64,000 nt of DNA from Streptomyces sp. CoH27 (GCF_020181035.1 NZ_JAIQYY010000032.1:1-64000), one strand, 5' to 3'; counted from the stretch's first letter, positions 1-7,753 are shown. The notes: generated by a model not told the origin, from the letters alone. Made by a program: numbers and translations.

Positions 1-1
1 C

Positions 2-55
2 GCCATGCTGCGAGACGGCACCTTCTACGAACCCCCGCTCGCCTCCGCGGCTTGA
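2..55 (+). CDS. C-terminal end of a truncated-by-window gene
   Basis: The first 54 bases read as an open frame ending in TGA and encode 17 residues (AMLRDGTFYEPPLASAA). The rest of the gene lies outside the window, so no function can be given. The 61 bases up to the next gene hold no obvious hairpin. Confidence 0.4.
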   Translation, partial: AMLRDGTFYEPPLASAA

Positions 56-116
56 CGAAAACCATAGGGGCACCCTTTCTGAACGACGGGCCCGGCGATC
101 CGGGTCGCGTTGCCGC

Positions 117-695
117 TCACCGGACCCGCCCCCGGCTCACACTCACGTCGGCGGCGGTCACCAGCCGCCGGACGGTGAGGGTGACCTCTCCCACCTTCAG
201 GCCGGTCAGCTGAGCCACCCGTTCGGCGACGTCGCGCTGGATCCGCTCGCAGACCTGGGGGATGTCGGTGGGGTAGGGCAGGTCCATGGTCAGGTGCAGG
301 CGCACCGATCCGGTATGGACGGCCGCGGAGGCGTGGGGTGCCGTTTGCCCGTCCCGGTCGGGCGGTAGGGCGGCGCGCTGGGACTGGGCCGTGCGCGCGG
401 CCCGGGCGGCGATACGGGCGACCACCCTGTCCGGGATGACGGTGGCGCCCCGTTCGGCCGGGGGCGGCAGGCCGACGGCCGGTGCCGGCGGGCTCGCCCC
501 GTCCTCGGGGGAGCCGGGCCGGGTGTTCATCGCTCCGGCGATGTCCATGCCGTAGAGGCCCTCGGGGAACTGCTTGGACAGCTCACCGAAGTACTCCACC
601 GGATTGGTGTCGGGGATCTGCGGCGTGTTGCCGAGCAGGGGGATCCCCCGCGGGGACCGGATGGGGCGAAGGTCGTTCGCGGAGTGCGTGGTCAT
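117..695 (-). CDS. In-frame chimera: CYP102-like P450 N-terminus fused to an Asp23/Gls24-family protein
   Basis: The frame from the ATG at 695 gives 192 residues. Residues 1-55 (with PRGIPLLGNTPQIPD and PVEYFGELSKQFPEG) match the start of CYP102-type self-sufficient P450s. From residue 56 (MNTRPGSPEDG) the protein becomes an Asp23/Gls24 envelope-stress-type protein, with the paired blocks VVARIAARAAR and ERIQRDVAERVAQLTGLKV. All P450 catalytic parts are missing, including the I-helix, ExxR and haem cysteine. A GGAG lies just before the internal ATG at 530, so the Asp23 part could also be made alone (137 aa). The P450 promoter and its divergent TetR gene remain, so a deletion probably placed the Asp23 gene under P450 control. 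The family reading is from sequence; the deletion history is inference. Confidence 0.7.
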   Translation of the reverse strand: MTTHSANDLRPIRSPRGIPLLGNTPQIPDTNPVEYFGELSKQFPEGLYGMDIAGAMNTRPGSPEDGASPPAPAVGLPPPAERGATVIPDRVVARIAARAARTAQSQRAALPPDRDGQTAPHASAAVHTGSVRLHLTMDLPYPTDIPQVCERIQRDVAERVAQLTGLKVGEVTLTVRRLVTAADVSVSRGRVR

Positions 696-764
696 GTCTT
701 GCTCCTCTGCGCGGAGGGGAGTGAAGGGGGATGGGCAAGGGCGCGCTGCGCAGGTCGATGTCGT

Positions 765-907
765 GGCGCCGTACGGAAGCATACGCCGTATGGAATTGGA
801 ACCATACGCGGTACGGAAAGTGGAGTGCAACCCCGGGAGTCCAGGTGGGGCTGCGGTGAAGCTCACTTCCGTACCGTGTACGGAACTGGTACCGTACGAG
901 GTATGGA
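765..907. promoter_or_regulatory. Operator array between the P450/Asp23 chimera and the TetR gene
   Basis: The divergent intergenic region holds repeated CCGTACGG/CCGTATGG-like half sites. Clear inverted pairs are CGTATGG (787-793) with CCATACG (802-808), and TTCCGTAC (867-874) with GTACGGAA (878-885), which is a perfect 8-bp palindrome around CGT. Further half sites lie at 769-776, 809-816 and 892-906; the last overlaps the TetR start codon. This is what an autoregulated TetR repressor covering both promoters would need. Confidence 0.65.
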
Positions 908-1604
908 AAAGAAGGAGAGACGTCCCCCGCGGGGAACGAGGAAGAGAGACGTGCCTCTGACGGAGGCCGGGATCTATGCCGCCGCCCTGCGGCTCATCGA
1001 CGAGGACGGCGTCGAGGCGCTCACCATGCGCAAACTCGCCACCGAGCTCGACGCGAACCCGATGTCGCTGTACCACCACGTGCCGAACAAGGAAGCCGTG
1101 CTGCGCGGCGTGACGAGAATGGTCGGAGCGCAGTTCCGCACCGTGACACTGGAGGACGCTCCCTGGCAGGAGCGGATCCGCCTGCTCGCCACGGACTTCC
1201 GGACCCTGGCGCACCGTCACCCCAAGCTGCTGGCGTACTCGTTCAGCCACCAGCCGGACTTCATCCAGCCCGACGACCCGTTCTGGGCCACCCTCACCGC
1301 CATCGTGGCCGCTGCCGGTGTGCCGCAGTCAGAGGTCTCGGAGATCGCCGCGCTGATGGTCGCCGTCGTCATCGGCGTCCTCACCGCAGAACTCAACGGC
1401 GCACTCCACCAGTGGTCGACCCTCAAGCCCCACGGCCCTGAAGCCGACGAAGACGGGGCCACGGACGCACACTCTGGCTCTACGAGTGCGGCCCCCGAAG
1501 GCCCTGACCAGGACCACATGTTCCGCCTCGTGATGGACACGCTGATCACGGGCCTGGAAAGCCGCCTCGCTGCCGGTCCTGACGGCAGGCACGCCGGCCA
1601 TTGA
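903..1604 (+). CDS. TetR/AcrR-family repressor with TetR_C-type C-domain
   Basis: The 233-residue protein has an N-terminal TetR helix-turn-helix (LTEAGIYAAALRLIDEDG, then ALTMRKLATELDANPMSLYHHVPNKEAVL). An alpha-helical ligand-binding region follows, resembling the tetracycline-repressor C-terminal family. It is divergent from the P450/Asp23 chimera and shares with it an intergenic region full of palindromic sites, so it most likely represses both itself and that promoter. The ATG at 903 has no well-spaced ribosome binding site. A GTG at 951, preceded by GAGG at 939, is an in-frame alternative that still keeps the whole DNA-binding domain. The C-terminus is a hydrophilic tail. The effector is unknown; the remnant P450 suggests a fatty-acid-like or xenobiotic ligand, which is inference. 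Confidence 0.8.
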   Translation: MEKKERRPPRGTRKRDVPLTEAGIYAAALRLIDEDGVEALTMRKLATELDANPMSLYHHVPNKEAVLRGVTRMVGAQFRTVTLEDAPWQERIRLLATDFRTLAHRHPKLLAYSFSHQPDFIQPDDPFWATLTAIVAAAGVPQSEVSEIAALMVAVVIGVLTAELNGALHQWSTLKPHGPEADEDGATDAHSGSTSAAPEGPDQDHMFRLVMDTLITGLESRLAAGPDGRHAGH

Positions 1605-1688
1605 GCCAGTCAGCCTGAGACGCTGCGCCATAAGTACTGGCGCCTGAGGCGTGCCCGCAGTCGGGCGATCCCAGGGCTGCGACACACG

Positions 1689-1735
1689 GGAGCCACCCCG
1701 TCACATCGGGTGAGACCGCCCGGCGGGGTGGTTCC
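1689..1735. terminator. Possible hairpin downstream of the TetR gene
   Basis: GGAGCCACCCCG (1689-1700) and CGGGGTGGTTCC (1724-1735) pair at 11 of 12 positions across a 23-nt loop. The hairpin lies 85 bp after the TetR stop. It may terminate transcription or be a recombination remnant. Confidence 0.3.
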
Positions 1736-1761
1736 ACATCCAGCCTCTACACGGCAGCCGT

Positions 1762-2145
1762 ATGCCGACGCTGAACCGTGAAACGACCAAGATCGTTGGC
1801 TTGTTCCTGGTCCCCTCCGCCCGGGAATGGGCGACCCGCCAGCCCACCGCATGGGAGTTGGACGAACTCCTCTTCCCCACCGAGCTCATCGTCAGTGAAC
1901 TGGCCACCAATGCCATCCGCTACGGTCGTCCGCTGGCGGAGCTGCGACTGATCCGGCACCACGTTCTGGTCTGCGAGGTCACCGACTCCAACACCGCCCA
2001 ACCCCGTCTGCGCCGTGCTCGCACCACCGACGAGGGTGGACGCGGCCTGTTCTTCGTTGCCCAACTCGCCGCGCGCTGGGGCTGCCGCCACGGCCAGAAC
2101 CACAAGACCATCTGGTCCGAACAGCCCATCGCGCGCGCCCACTGA
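1762..2145 (+). CDS. Short HATPase_c_2 ATP-binding protein (anti-sigma/SpoIIE C-terminal type), possibly truncated
   Basis: The 127-residue protein carries the GHKL kinase-like fold seen in RsbW-type anti-sigma factors and at the C-terminus of actinobacterial SpoIIE-type phosphatases. The N-box is ELIVSELATNAIRYG (about 40-54), followed by CEVTD and then DEGGRGLFFVAQLAARWG. It closely resembles the end of large PAS/GAF-PP2C-HATPase proteins. No phosphatase domain can be read in any frame upstream, so it is either a stand-alone anti-sigma factor or the stranded tail of a larger gene. It sits in a stretch of gene fragments and IS sequence, which favours a remnant. The N-terminal 15 residues are atypical. 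Confidence 0.6.
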   Translation: MPTLNRETTKIVGLFLVPSAREWATRQPTAWELDELLFPTELIVSELATNAIRYGRPLAELRLIRHHVLVCEVTDSNTAQPRLRRARTTDEGGRGLFFVAQLAARWGCRHGQNHKTIWSEQPIARAH

Positions 2146-2499
2146 TCACGCCCTGTGGCCATCTCACTCCGTTGCAGCCGCGTAGGCAGCTCCGGCATGT
2201 CTGTCATGCGGTCGTCCGGGCGCGGGAGGCGAGCGGGGATGCAGGAAGGTGCGGCACGGGCCCATGCGCGGGCGCGGCTTGCCCACGTCGTACGCCGTCA
2301 TCCCCGACCAGGCCGTGTGCAACGGCAGTACCGCGATCACCTGGGTCAGGCCGTACAACTCGTTCAGGCGACTCCGGCAGACGCCGCCGGAACTACTCGG
2401 GAGGTGGGACTGAGCAAAGCCTGCGGTCCCGGGTCGACATGCCGTCGGTGTGGGGAGACTTGGTGGGTGCTGTCCCGTGGCGGGGCCACACCCGCAGGC
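2146..2499. other. Stretch without a recognisable gene
   Basis: No convincing gene was found here. The only coherent reading is a 49-residue frame at 2264-2413 (starting MRGRGLPTSYAVIPDQAV), with no family I recognise and a weak start. It probably represents decayed sequence lying between the anti-sigma fragment and the IS110 remnant. Confidence 0.4.
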
Positions 2500-2860
2500 T
2501 TTCGTGTCTGCGCAGGGCTCGCCGACGACGGCAAGAACGGCGGAGGCGGTGAAGACGCGGTTCTGCGGGCCACCCGCATCACACTGTTTCTGCTGACTCA
2601 GCGAATCGGACAGCTCACGAGCCGATCCACGATGGACCGTCTGGCCCTGCGCGTGGTACGCCACGCACCGCAGCTGCTCACCGTGGTGGGCGTCGGTCCG
2701 GACACGGTTGTGGCTTTGCCGATCACGATGGGGGACAACCTGGAACGCCTGCGGAGCGAAGCATCATTCGCCGTGCCGTGCGGGGCCAGCCCTCTCGGCG
2801 TTCCTCGGGCCGTTCGTGCCATGGTCGACGAAGGACAGCTGGTAAGGCGGGCCACATGGC
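2500..2860 (+). pseudogene. Decayed IS110-family transposase, C-terminal part
   Basis: In one frame the sequence reads RVCAGLADDGKN, then LLTQRIGQLTS, HAPQLL, GVGPDTVVALPITMGDN and LRSEASFAVPCGASP. Each block lines up in order with the intact IS110 transposase downstream (LAERIEQLTG, HAPQLL, GIGPDSAVTLLITMGDN, LNTEASFAALCGVSP). Near 2805 the similarity shifts to the +1 frame (SSGR), matching SSGQRS in the intact copy, so there is at least one frameshift. The N-terminal DEDD catalytic half is absent. This is an older second IS110-type insertion, not a duplication of the intact one, because the two have diverged. Confidence 0.75.
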
Positions 2861-3049
2861 TGTCCGTCAATGCCGGTCGCGAGTGGACGAAGAGTCGACT
2901 CATTGTCGGCCGGTCCCAGGCAGGTTGAGCGCCGGTTCGTTCGAAGCCATCCGGCAGTGATCGAGTCACACCGTCGTGCCGGGGTCGATGGGACGGTTGC
3001 GCGATGCCGTTCCGGACGGGGTCTGACTCTTGAGATATTTGACCGAAGT

Positions 3050-3221
3050 GTCCAGTCACGGACGTGTCGACTGTCGTTGCGGGATGGTTTCTGCAGTCAC
3101 CGAGCCACGGGGCGTGTCCCTATAGGGGCCTTGCCGAGTTCCAGGCGCCATCACGGTTCAGACCGCCCTAGCGGGCCGGTGCCACTCACCCAGTACGTCA
3201 CCACGCGGGAGGCGGACCACC
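3050..3221 (+). ncRNA. Candidate IS110 bridge-RNA region (left end)
   Basis: IS110-group elements are known to encode a structured bridge RNA in the non-coding left end, just upstream of the transposase. Here the transposase stop lies almost at the right end of the element, so any such RNA must lie upstream of 3222. I could not fold the region by hand, and the left boundary is unsure. The placement follows family knowledge and position only. Confidence 0.25.
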
Positions 3222-4323
3222 ATGACGACCAGACAGCGCAGCGCCTCCTCCAGTACGGATCCTCCCGTGCGGAGGGAGGTCGTACTGGGCGTGGACACGC
3301 ACGGTGAGGTGCACGTCGCCGCCGTGGTGTCCCCGCTGGGGAAGATCCTGGGCACCGAGTCCTTTCCGGCGACGGTGGCCGGCTACCGGCGGCTGCTCGT
3401 GTGGGCCCGCAAGCGGGGGACGGTGCGCCGGGCCGGTGTGGAGGGCACCGGCACCTTCGGCGCGGGTCTGTCCCGCTACCTGCTGGCGCAGCAGGTCGAG
3501 GTATACGAAGTGAACCGCCCCGACCGCTCGGCCCGCCGGCTGCCGGGGAAGTCGGATCCGCTCGACGCACAGGCCGCCGCGCGAGCCGTGCTCAGTGGCC
3601 GCACCCGGGCCCGGGCCAAGTCCGGCGACGGTCCGGTGCACAGCGCCCGGATCTTCAAGCTCGCCAAGGACTCCGCGGTCAAGGCCCGTACCCAGGCGAT
3701 CAACCAGCTCAAAGCCGTCCTGGTCATCGCCGATCCCGCCCTGCGGGAACGACTGTCCAGCCTGGGCAACCGCGAGCTGTTCCGCACCTGCGCACGCCTC
3801 GGGCCAGGCGACGGTGAGGACGGCGAGAACCCGGTAGCCCAGGCCACCCACATGACCCTGAGAATGCTCGCCGAGCGCATCGAACAGCTCACCGGGCAGA
3901 TCGATGAGCTGAACCAACGCCTGACCCAGCTCGTCGAACACCACGCCCCGCAGCTGCTCGTACCGGTGGGCATCGGCCCGGACAGCGCCGTCACCCTGCT
4001 GATCACCATGGGAGACAACCCCGAGCGGCTGAACACCGAAGCATCCTTTGCTGCCCTTTGCGGAGTCAGCCCAGTCGAGTATTCGTCGGGCCAGCGGAGT
4101 ACGCGCCGGCTCAACTACGGCGGCGACCGCCAGGCCAACGCCGCCCTGCACCGCATCGTCTTCACCCGCCTGCGCCACGACCCGCGCACCCAGGCGTACT
4201 ACGAACGCCGCACCCGGGAGGGCAAGACCCGACGCGAGATCATCCGATGCCTCAAGCGATATGCCGCCCGCGAGGTCTTCAACCTGGTCAGAACGGTACC
4301 CGGCGTTCCCCCGTTATAGGGGC
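3118..4323 (+). mobile_element. IS110-family insertion sequence, apparently intact
   Basis: The element contains one intact DEDD transposase. The 9-mer TATAGGGGC occurs just upstream (3121-3129) and just after the transposase stop (4315-4323) and may mark the two ends. IS110 elements lack clear inverted repeats, so the exact boundaries are tentative. The right end is only about 30 bp from the pcaL start, so the insertion, or a deletion next to it, separates pcaL from whatever originally preceded it. Confidence 0.6.
3222..4319 (+). CDS. IS110-family DEDD transposase
   Basis: The 365-residue protein has the two IS110 domains. The N-terminal RuvC-like DEDD_Tnp_IS110 domain shows VVLGVDTHGEVHVAAVV (first Asp), GVEGTGTFG (Glu) and KSDPLDAQAAARAV (the two further Asp). 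The C-terminal Transposase_20 domain shows GIGPDSAVTLLITMGDNPERL, FAALCGVSP, SSGQRS with the predicted serine nucleophile, and LNYGGDRQANAALHRIV. Family length is usually 340-410 residues and no frameshift is seen, so it is probably active. The TAG stop lies within the putative right end. Confidence 0.93.
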   Translation: MTTRQRSASSSTDPPVRREVVLGVDTHGEVHVAAVVSPLGKILGTESFPATVAGYRRLLVWARKRGTVRRAGVEGTGTFGAGLSRYLLAQQVEVYEVNRPDRSARRLPGKSDPLDAQAAARAVLSGRTRARAKSGDGPVHSARIFKLAKDSAVKARTQAINQLKAVLVIADPALRERLSSLGNRELFRTCARLGPGDGEDGENPVAQATHMTLRMLAERIEQLTGQIDELNQRLTQLVEHHAPQLLVPVGIGPDSAVTLLITMGDNPERLNTEASFAALCGVSPVEYSSGQRSTRRLNYGGDRQANAALHRIVFTRLRHDPRTQAYYERRTREGKTRREIIRCLKRYAAREVFNLVRTVPGVPPL

Positions 4324-4351
4324 GTCCGTGAGACGTGAGAGGGTCTGGGGC

Positions 4352-5644
4352 GTGAGTGAGACACCACCGAACACCCTGCAATACCGCTTTGACGGGCCAG
4401 AAGACGCTCCGGTCCTGATCTTGGGTCCCTCACTGGGTACCACATGGCACATGTGGGACCGGCAGGTGCCGGAGCTGAGCAGGCAGTGGCGGGTCTTCCG
4501 CTTCGATCTGCCCGGACACGGCGGCGCCCCCGCTCACCCGGCCGGTTCCGTCGCCGAGCTGGCCGACCGGCTGCTGGCCACGCTGGACGCGGCCGGTGTG
4601 CAGCGGTTCGGGTACGCGGGCTGCGCGCTGGGCGGGGCGATCGGGATCGAGCTGGCGCTGCGGCACCCGGAGCGGCTCGCCTCGCTGGCGCTGGTCGCGG
4701 CCTCGCCCCGGTTCGGGACCGCCGACGAGTTCCGCCAGCGCGGGGTGATCGTGCGGACCAACGGGCTCGACCCGATCGCCCGGACCTCCCCGGAGCGCTG
4801 GTTCACCGGCTCCTTCGCCGCCGCCCAGCCCGCGATCACCGAGTGGGCGGTGCAGATGGTGCGCACCACCGACCCCGGCTGTTACATCGCCGCCTGCGAG
4901 GCCCTCGCCGCCTTCGACGTACGCGCCGAGCTGGGCCGGGTCGGCGTACCGACGCTCGTGCTGGTCGGCTCCGACGACCAGGTCACCGGCCCCGCCGAGG
5001 CCCGCACCCTGGTGGCCGGCATACGGGACGCCCGGCTCGCGGTCGTCCCCGGCGCCTCCCACCTGGTGCCGGTCGAGCAGCCGGCCGCCGTCACCGACCT
5101 GCTGACCCATCACTTCGCGACCGCCTGGCAGCAGCCCTACGACACCGGCCAGACCGCCCTGCCGAGCCTGGCCGCCGTGCCGGTCCCGGTCCCGGCCGCG
5201 CCGCAGCCCGTGCCGGTCGCCGAGATCGCCCCGGCCGCCGTGCCGGCCGACGCTCCCGCACCGGCCGACCGGTACGAGACCGGGCTGAAGATCCGCCGTG
5301 AGGTGCTCGGCGACGCGCACGTGGACCGGGCGCTGGCCGCGGCCGACGACTTCTCCGGGGACTTCCAGGACTTCCTCACCCGCTACGCCTGGGGCGAGAT
5401 CTGGGACCGGCCGGGTCTGGACCGCCGTACCCGCAGCTGCATCACGCTGACCGCGCTGGTCGCCGGCGGCCATCTGCGGGAGCTGGCCTTCCACACCCGG
5501 GCGGCGCTGCGCAACGGTCTCACCCCGGACGAGATCAAGGAGGTGCTGCTACAGGCGGCCGTGTACTGCGGGGTGCCGGCGGCGAACAGCGCTTTCCGGG
5601 TGGCCCAGGAGGTCATCCAGGAGGAGACCACGCCCGCCGAGTGA
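4352..5644 (+). CDS. pcaL: PcaL: 3-oxoadipate enol-lactonase fused to 4-carboxymuconolactone decarboxylase
   Basis: The 430-residue bifunctional enzyme of the beta-ketoadipate (protocatechuate) pathway has an N-terminal alpha/beta-hydrolase (about 8-265) with the PcaD pattern (RFDLPGHGGAP, FGTADEFRQRG, VLVGSDDQVT, GASHLVPVEQP). An Ala/Pro/Val-rich linker (about 270-305) joins it to a C-terminal CMD/PcaC domain (YETGLKIRREVLGDAHVDRA, CITLTALVAGG, FHTRAALRNGLT, AVYCGVPAANSAF). The nucleophile elbow reads G-C-A-L-G-G, with Ala92 where a Ser is expected and Cys91 beside it. The GTG start at 4352 has GAGAGGG upstream. In Streptomyces pcaL normally ends a pcaIJFHGBL-type operon, but here an IS110 lies directly upstream and no other pca gene is present, so it is probably stranded. 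This is a firm family call with uncertain function. Confidence 0.92.
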   Translation: MSETPPNTLQYRFDGPEDAPVLILGPSLGTTWHMWDRQVPELSRQWRVFRFDLPGHGGAPAHPAGSVAELADRLLATLDAAGVQRFGYAGCALGGAIGIELALRHPERLASLALVAASPRFGTADEFRQRGVIVRTNGLDPIARTSPERWFTGSFAAAQPAITEWAVQMVRTTDPGCYIAACEALAAFDVRAELGRVGVPTLVLVGSDDQVTGPAEARTLVAGIRDARLAVVPGASHLVPVEQPAAVTDLLTHHFATAWQQPYDTGQTALPSLAAVPVPVPAAPQPVPVAEIAPAAVPADAPAPADRYETGLKIRREVLGDAHVDRALAAADDFSGDFQDFLTRYAWGEIWDRPGLDRRTRSCITLTALVAGGHLRELAFHTRAALRNGLTPDEIKEVLLQAAVYCGVPAANSAFRVAQEVIQEETTPAE

Positions 5645-5824
5645 ACATCGGGTGAGCGGGGTGGCAGCCGGGTGAGCCGGGGTGCGGCTGGGCCAGGTGC
5701 GCTGCATGAGCCCGGTGAGCTCAATGGCGAGCCAGATGTCGCCCTTGATGCCGGTGTGCCTTTCGGTGTCTCCGGTGCCGCCGGGGTCGGCGGGGCCGGT
5801 GGGACTTCGGCAAGATGGGGCAGC

Positions 5825-6460
5825 ATGAAGCTCACGAAGAAGTCCCACGCCTGCGTCCGCCTGGAGAAGGACGGGCGGACCCTCGTCATCGACCCCGGCG
5901 GCTTCAGCGAGCAGGACGCGGCCGTCGGCGCGGACGCGATCCTGGTCACGCACGAGCACCCGGACCACTTCGACGAGGGCCGGCTGCGGGCCGCCCTGGA
6001 GGCGAACCCGGGGGCCGCGGTCTGGACGCTGAAGTCCGTCGCCGACCAGATCGCGGCCGCCTTCCCGGGGCGCGTGCACACCGTCGGCCACGGCGACACC
6101 TTCACCGCGGCCGGCTTCGACGTCCAGGTCCACGGCGAACTGCACGCCGTCATCCACCCGGACATCCCGCGCATCACCAACGTCGGCTACCTCGTCGACG
6201 GCGGCCGGGTCTTCCACCCCGGCGACGCCCTCACCGTCCCCGACCACCCCGTCGACACGCTGCTGCTCCCGGTCATGGCGCCCTGGAACAAGATCTCCGA
6301 GGTCATCGACTACGTCCGCGAGGTGCGCCCGCAGCGCGCCTACGACGTCCACGACGCCCTGCTCACCGACCTCGCCCGACCGATCTACGACCGCCAGATC
6401 GGCGCCCTGGGCGGCACCGACCACCAGCGGCTGACCCCGGGAGCCTCCGCCGAGGTGTGA
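5825..6460 (+). CDS. MBL-fold metallo-hydrolase (UlaG-like)
   Basis: The 211-residue protein of the metallo-beta-lactamase superfamily belongs to the short UlaG/beta-lactamase-like group. It shows TKKSHACVRLEKDG at the start, VIDPGGF, the metal-binding THEHPDHFD (H-x-H-x-D-H) at about 44-52, the later ligand HPGDAL (D at about 134), and a final histidine in YDVHDAL. The substrate cannot be told from sequence. It begins 180 bp after pcaL and 42 bp before xth, in the same direction. It is a housekeeping-looking cytoplasmic enzyme with no signal peptide. Confidence 0.85.
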   Translation: MKLTKKSHACVRLEKDGRTLVIDPGGFSEQDAAVGADAILVTHEHPDHFDEGRLRAALEANPGAAVWTLKSVADQIAAAFPGRVHTVGHGDTFTAAGFDVQVHGELHAVIHPDIPRITNVGYLVDGGRVFHPGDALTVPDHPVDTLLLPVMAPWNKISEVIDYVREVRPQRAYDVHDALLTDLARPIYDRQIGALGGTDHQRLTPGASAEV

Positions 6461-6502
6461 GCGGGGGCCGGTTTGTCACACCCTCCGGGTAGGTTGTGAG
6501 GC

Positions 6503-7282
6503 ATGCGCATCGCCACCTGGAACGTGAACTCGATCACCGCCCGCCTCCCGAGGCTGCTGGCCTGGCTGGAGAGCAGCGGCACCGACGTGCTGTGCCTGCA
6601 GGAGGCCAAGGTCGCCGAGGAGCAGTTCCCGGTCGGGGAACTGCGCGAGCTGGGCTACGAGACGGCGGTCCACGCCACCGGCCGGTGGAACGGCGTGGCG
6701 GTGCTCTCCAGGGTGGGTCTTGAGGACGTGGTCAAGGGCCTGCCCGGCGACCCCGGCTACGACGGCGTGACCGAGCCGCGCGCCATCTCGGCGACCTGCG
6801 GCCCGGTCCGCGTCTGGTCGGTGTACGTCCCCAACGGCCGCGAGGTGGAGCACCCGCACTACGCCTACAAGCTCCAGTGGTTCGAGGCGCTGAAGGCCGC
6901 CGTCGCCGGCGACGCGGGCGGCAGCCGCCCGTTCGCCGTGCTGGGGGACTACAACGTGGCGCCGACGGACGACGACGTCTATGACCCGGCCGTCTTCGAG
7001 GGCTCCACCCACGTCACCCCCGCCGAGCGCGCCGCCCTCGCCGCGCTGCGCGAGGCGGGCCTGAACGACGTCGTCCCCCGCCCCCTGAAGTACGACCACC
7101 CGTACACGTACTGGGACTACCGCCAGCTCTGCTTCCCGAAGAACCGAGGCATGCGCATCGACCTGGTGTACGGCAACGCGCCGTTCGCGAAGGCCGTCAA
7201 GGACGCCTACGTGGACCGCGAGGAGCGCAAGGGCAAGGGTGCCTCCGATCACGCGCCCGTGGTGGTCGACCTCGACGTGTGA
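6503..7282 (+). CDS. xth: Exodeoxyribonuclease III (xth family)
   Basis: The 259-residue AP endonuclease/3'-5' exonuclease acts in base excision repair. It has the EEP fold with all expected motifs: RIATWNVNSITARL at the N-terminus, VLCLQEAKV with the metal-binding Glu, a central Y-x-P block (SVYVPNGREVEHPHY), GDYNVAPTDDDVYDP, YTYWDYR and the terminal GASDHAPVVVDL. The length is normal for the family. The ATG at 6503 is preceded by a GTGAG at short spacing. It follows the MBL-fold gene closely and may be cotranscribed with it. Confidence 0.95.
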   Translation: MRIATWNVNSITARLPRLLAWLESSGTDVLCLQEAKVAEEQFPVGELRELGYETAVHATGRWNGVAVLSRVGLEDVVKGLPGDPGYDGVTEPRAISATCGPVRVWSVYVPNGREVEHPHYAYKLQWFEALKAAVAGDAGGSRPFAVLGDYNVAPTDDDVYDPAVFEGSTHVTPAERAALAALREAGLNDVVPRPLKYDHPYTYWDYRQLCFPKNRGMRIDLVYGNAPFAKAVKDAYVDREERKGKGASDHAPVVVDLDV

Positions 7283-7297
7283 TGCCACGCTGGGTCC

Positions 7298-7717
7298 ATG
7301 AATCTTCCGTTCCTGGGCCACGGGCACAAGAAGCACGGCGGCGCCGACCTCGCGGCCGACCCCGAGGCGGCCGCCGCGCTGCTGTCCGAGTGCGAGCTGC
7401 TGCGCGCGCAGGCGGCCGAGGAGGGCGTCCGGCTCGACGACACCCCGGCCTCCCTGGAGGCATTGGACCAGCTTGTCCCGCGCTGGCGCGACGACGCCGA
7501 GACCCTGCCCTGGCTCGGCCATGACGCCGGGCTCTATCTGGGCACGGTCGTGGTGCGTACCGTGCCGGGTGCCGCCTGGCGGATCCGCTCCGACGGCGAG
7601 CCCGTCGTACTCCTCGCCTCCGGGCGGGAGTTCGAGGTCACGGACGCCGGGCAGAGCTGGGCGGCGAGCGGTGTTCCGGAGCTGTCCCAGCTGTACGCGG
7701 AGATCGCCGAGCCCTGA
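7298..7717 (+). CDS. Small hypothetical protein (DUF6278-like)
   Basis: This 139-residue acidic protein has no signal peptide or membrane segment. An N-terminal Gly/His-rich stretch (FLGHGHKKHGG) is followed by a helical part rich in Ala and Glu, then a beta-rich half (LYLGTVVVRTVPGAAWRI, PVVLLASGREFEV). It resembles a conserved Streptomyces family next to xth, but I cannot assign a function. It starts 15 bp after the xth stop, so it is probably in the same transcript. Its stop codon lies inside the first copy of a 21-bp tandem duplication. Confidence 0.7.
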   Translation: MNLPFLGHGHKKHGGADLAADPEAAAALLSECELLRAQAAEEGVRLDDTPASLEALDQLVPRWRDDAETLPWLGHDAGLYLGTVVVRTVPGAAWRIRSDGEPVVLLASGREFEVTDAGQSWAASGVPELSQLYAEIAEP

Positions 7718-7753
7718 ACCCACCCCCGTAAACCCTGAACCCACCCCCGTAAA
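7712..7753. repeat. Perfect 21-bp tandem duplication
   Basis: CCCTGAACCCACCCCCGTAA plus A occurs twice without mismatch (7712-7732 and 7733-7753). The first copy contains the stop codon of the preceding gene. The duplication sits in the leader of the ABC transporter operon and may be recent slippage. Confidence 0.9.

Noticed and set aside
62..73. CATAGGGGCACC near the left edge as a further IS110 end
   Set aside because: It shares only a short ATAGGGGC core with the IS110 boundary 9-mer and no other IS sequence adjoins it. This is probably chance.
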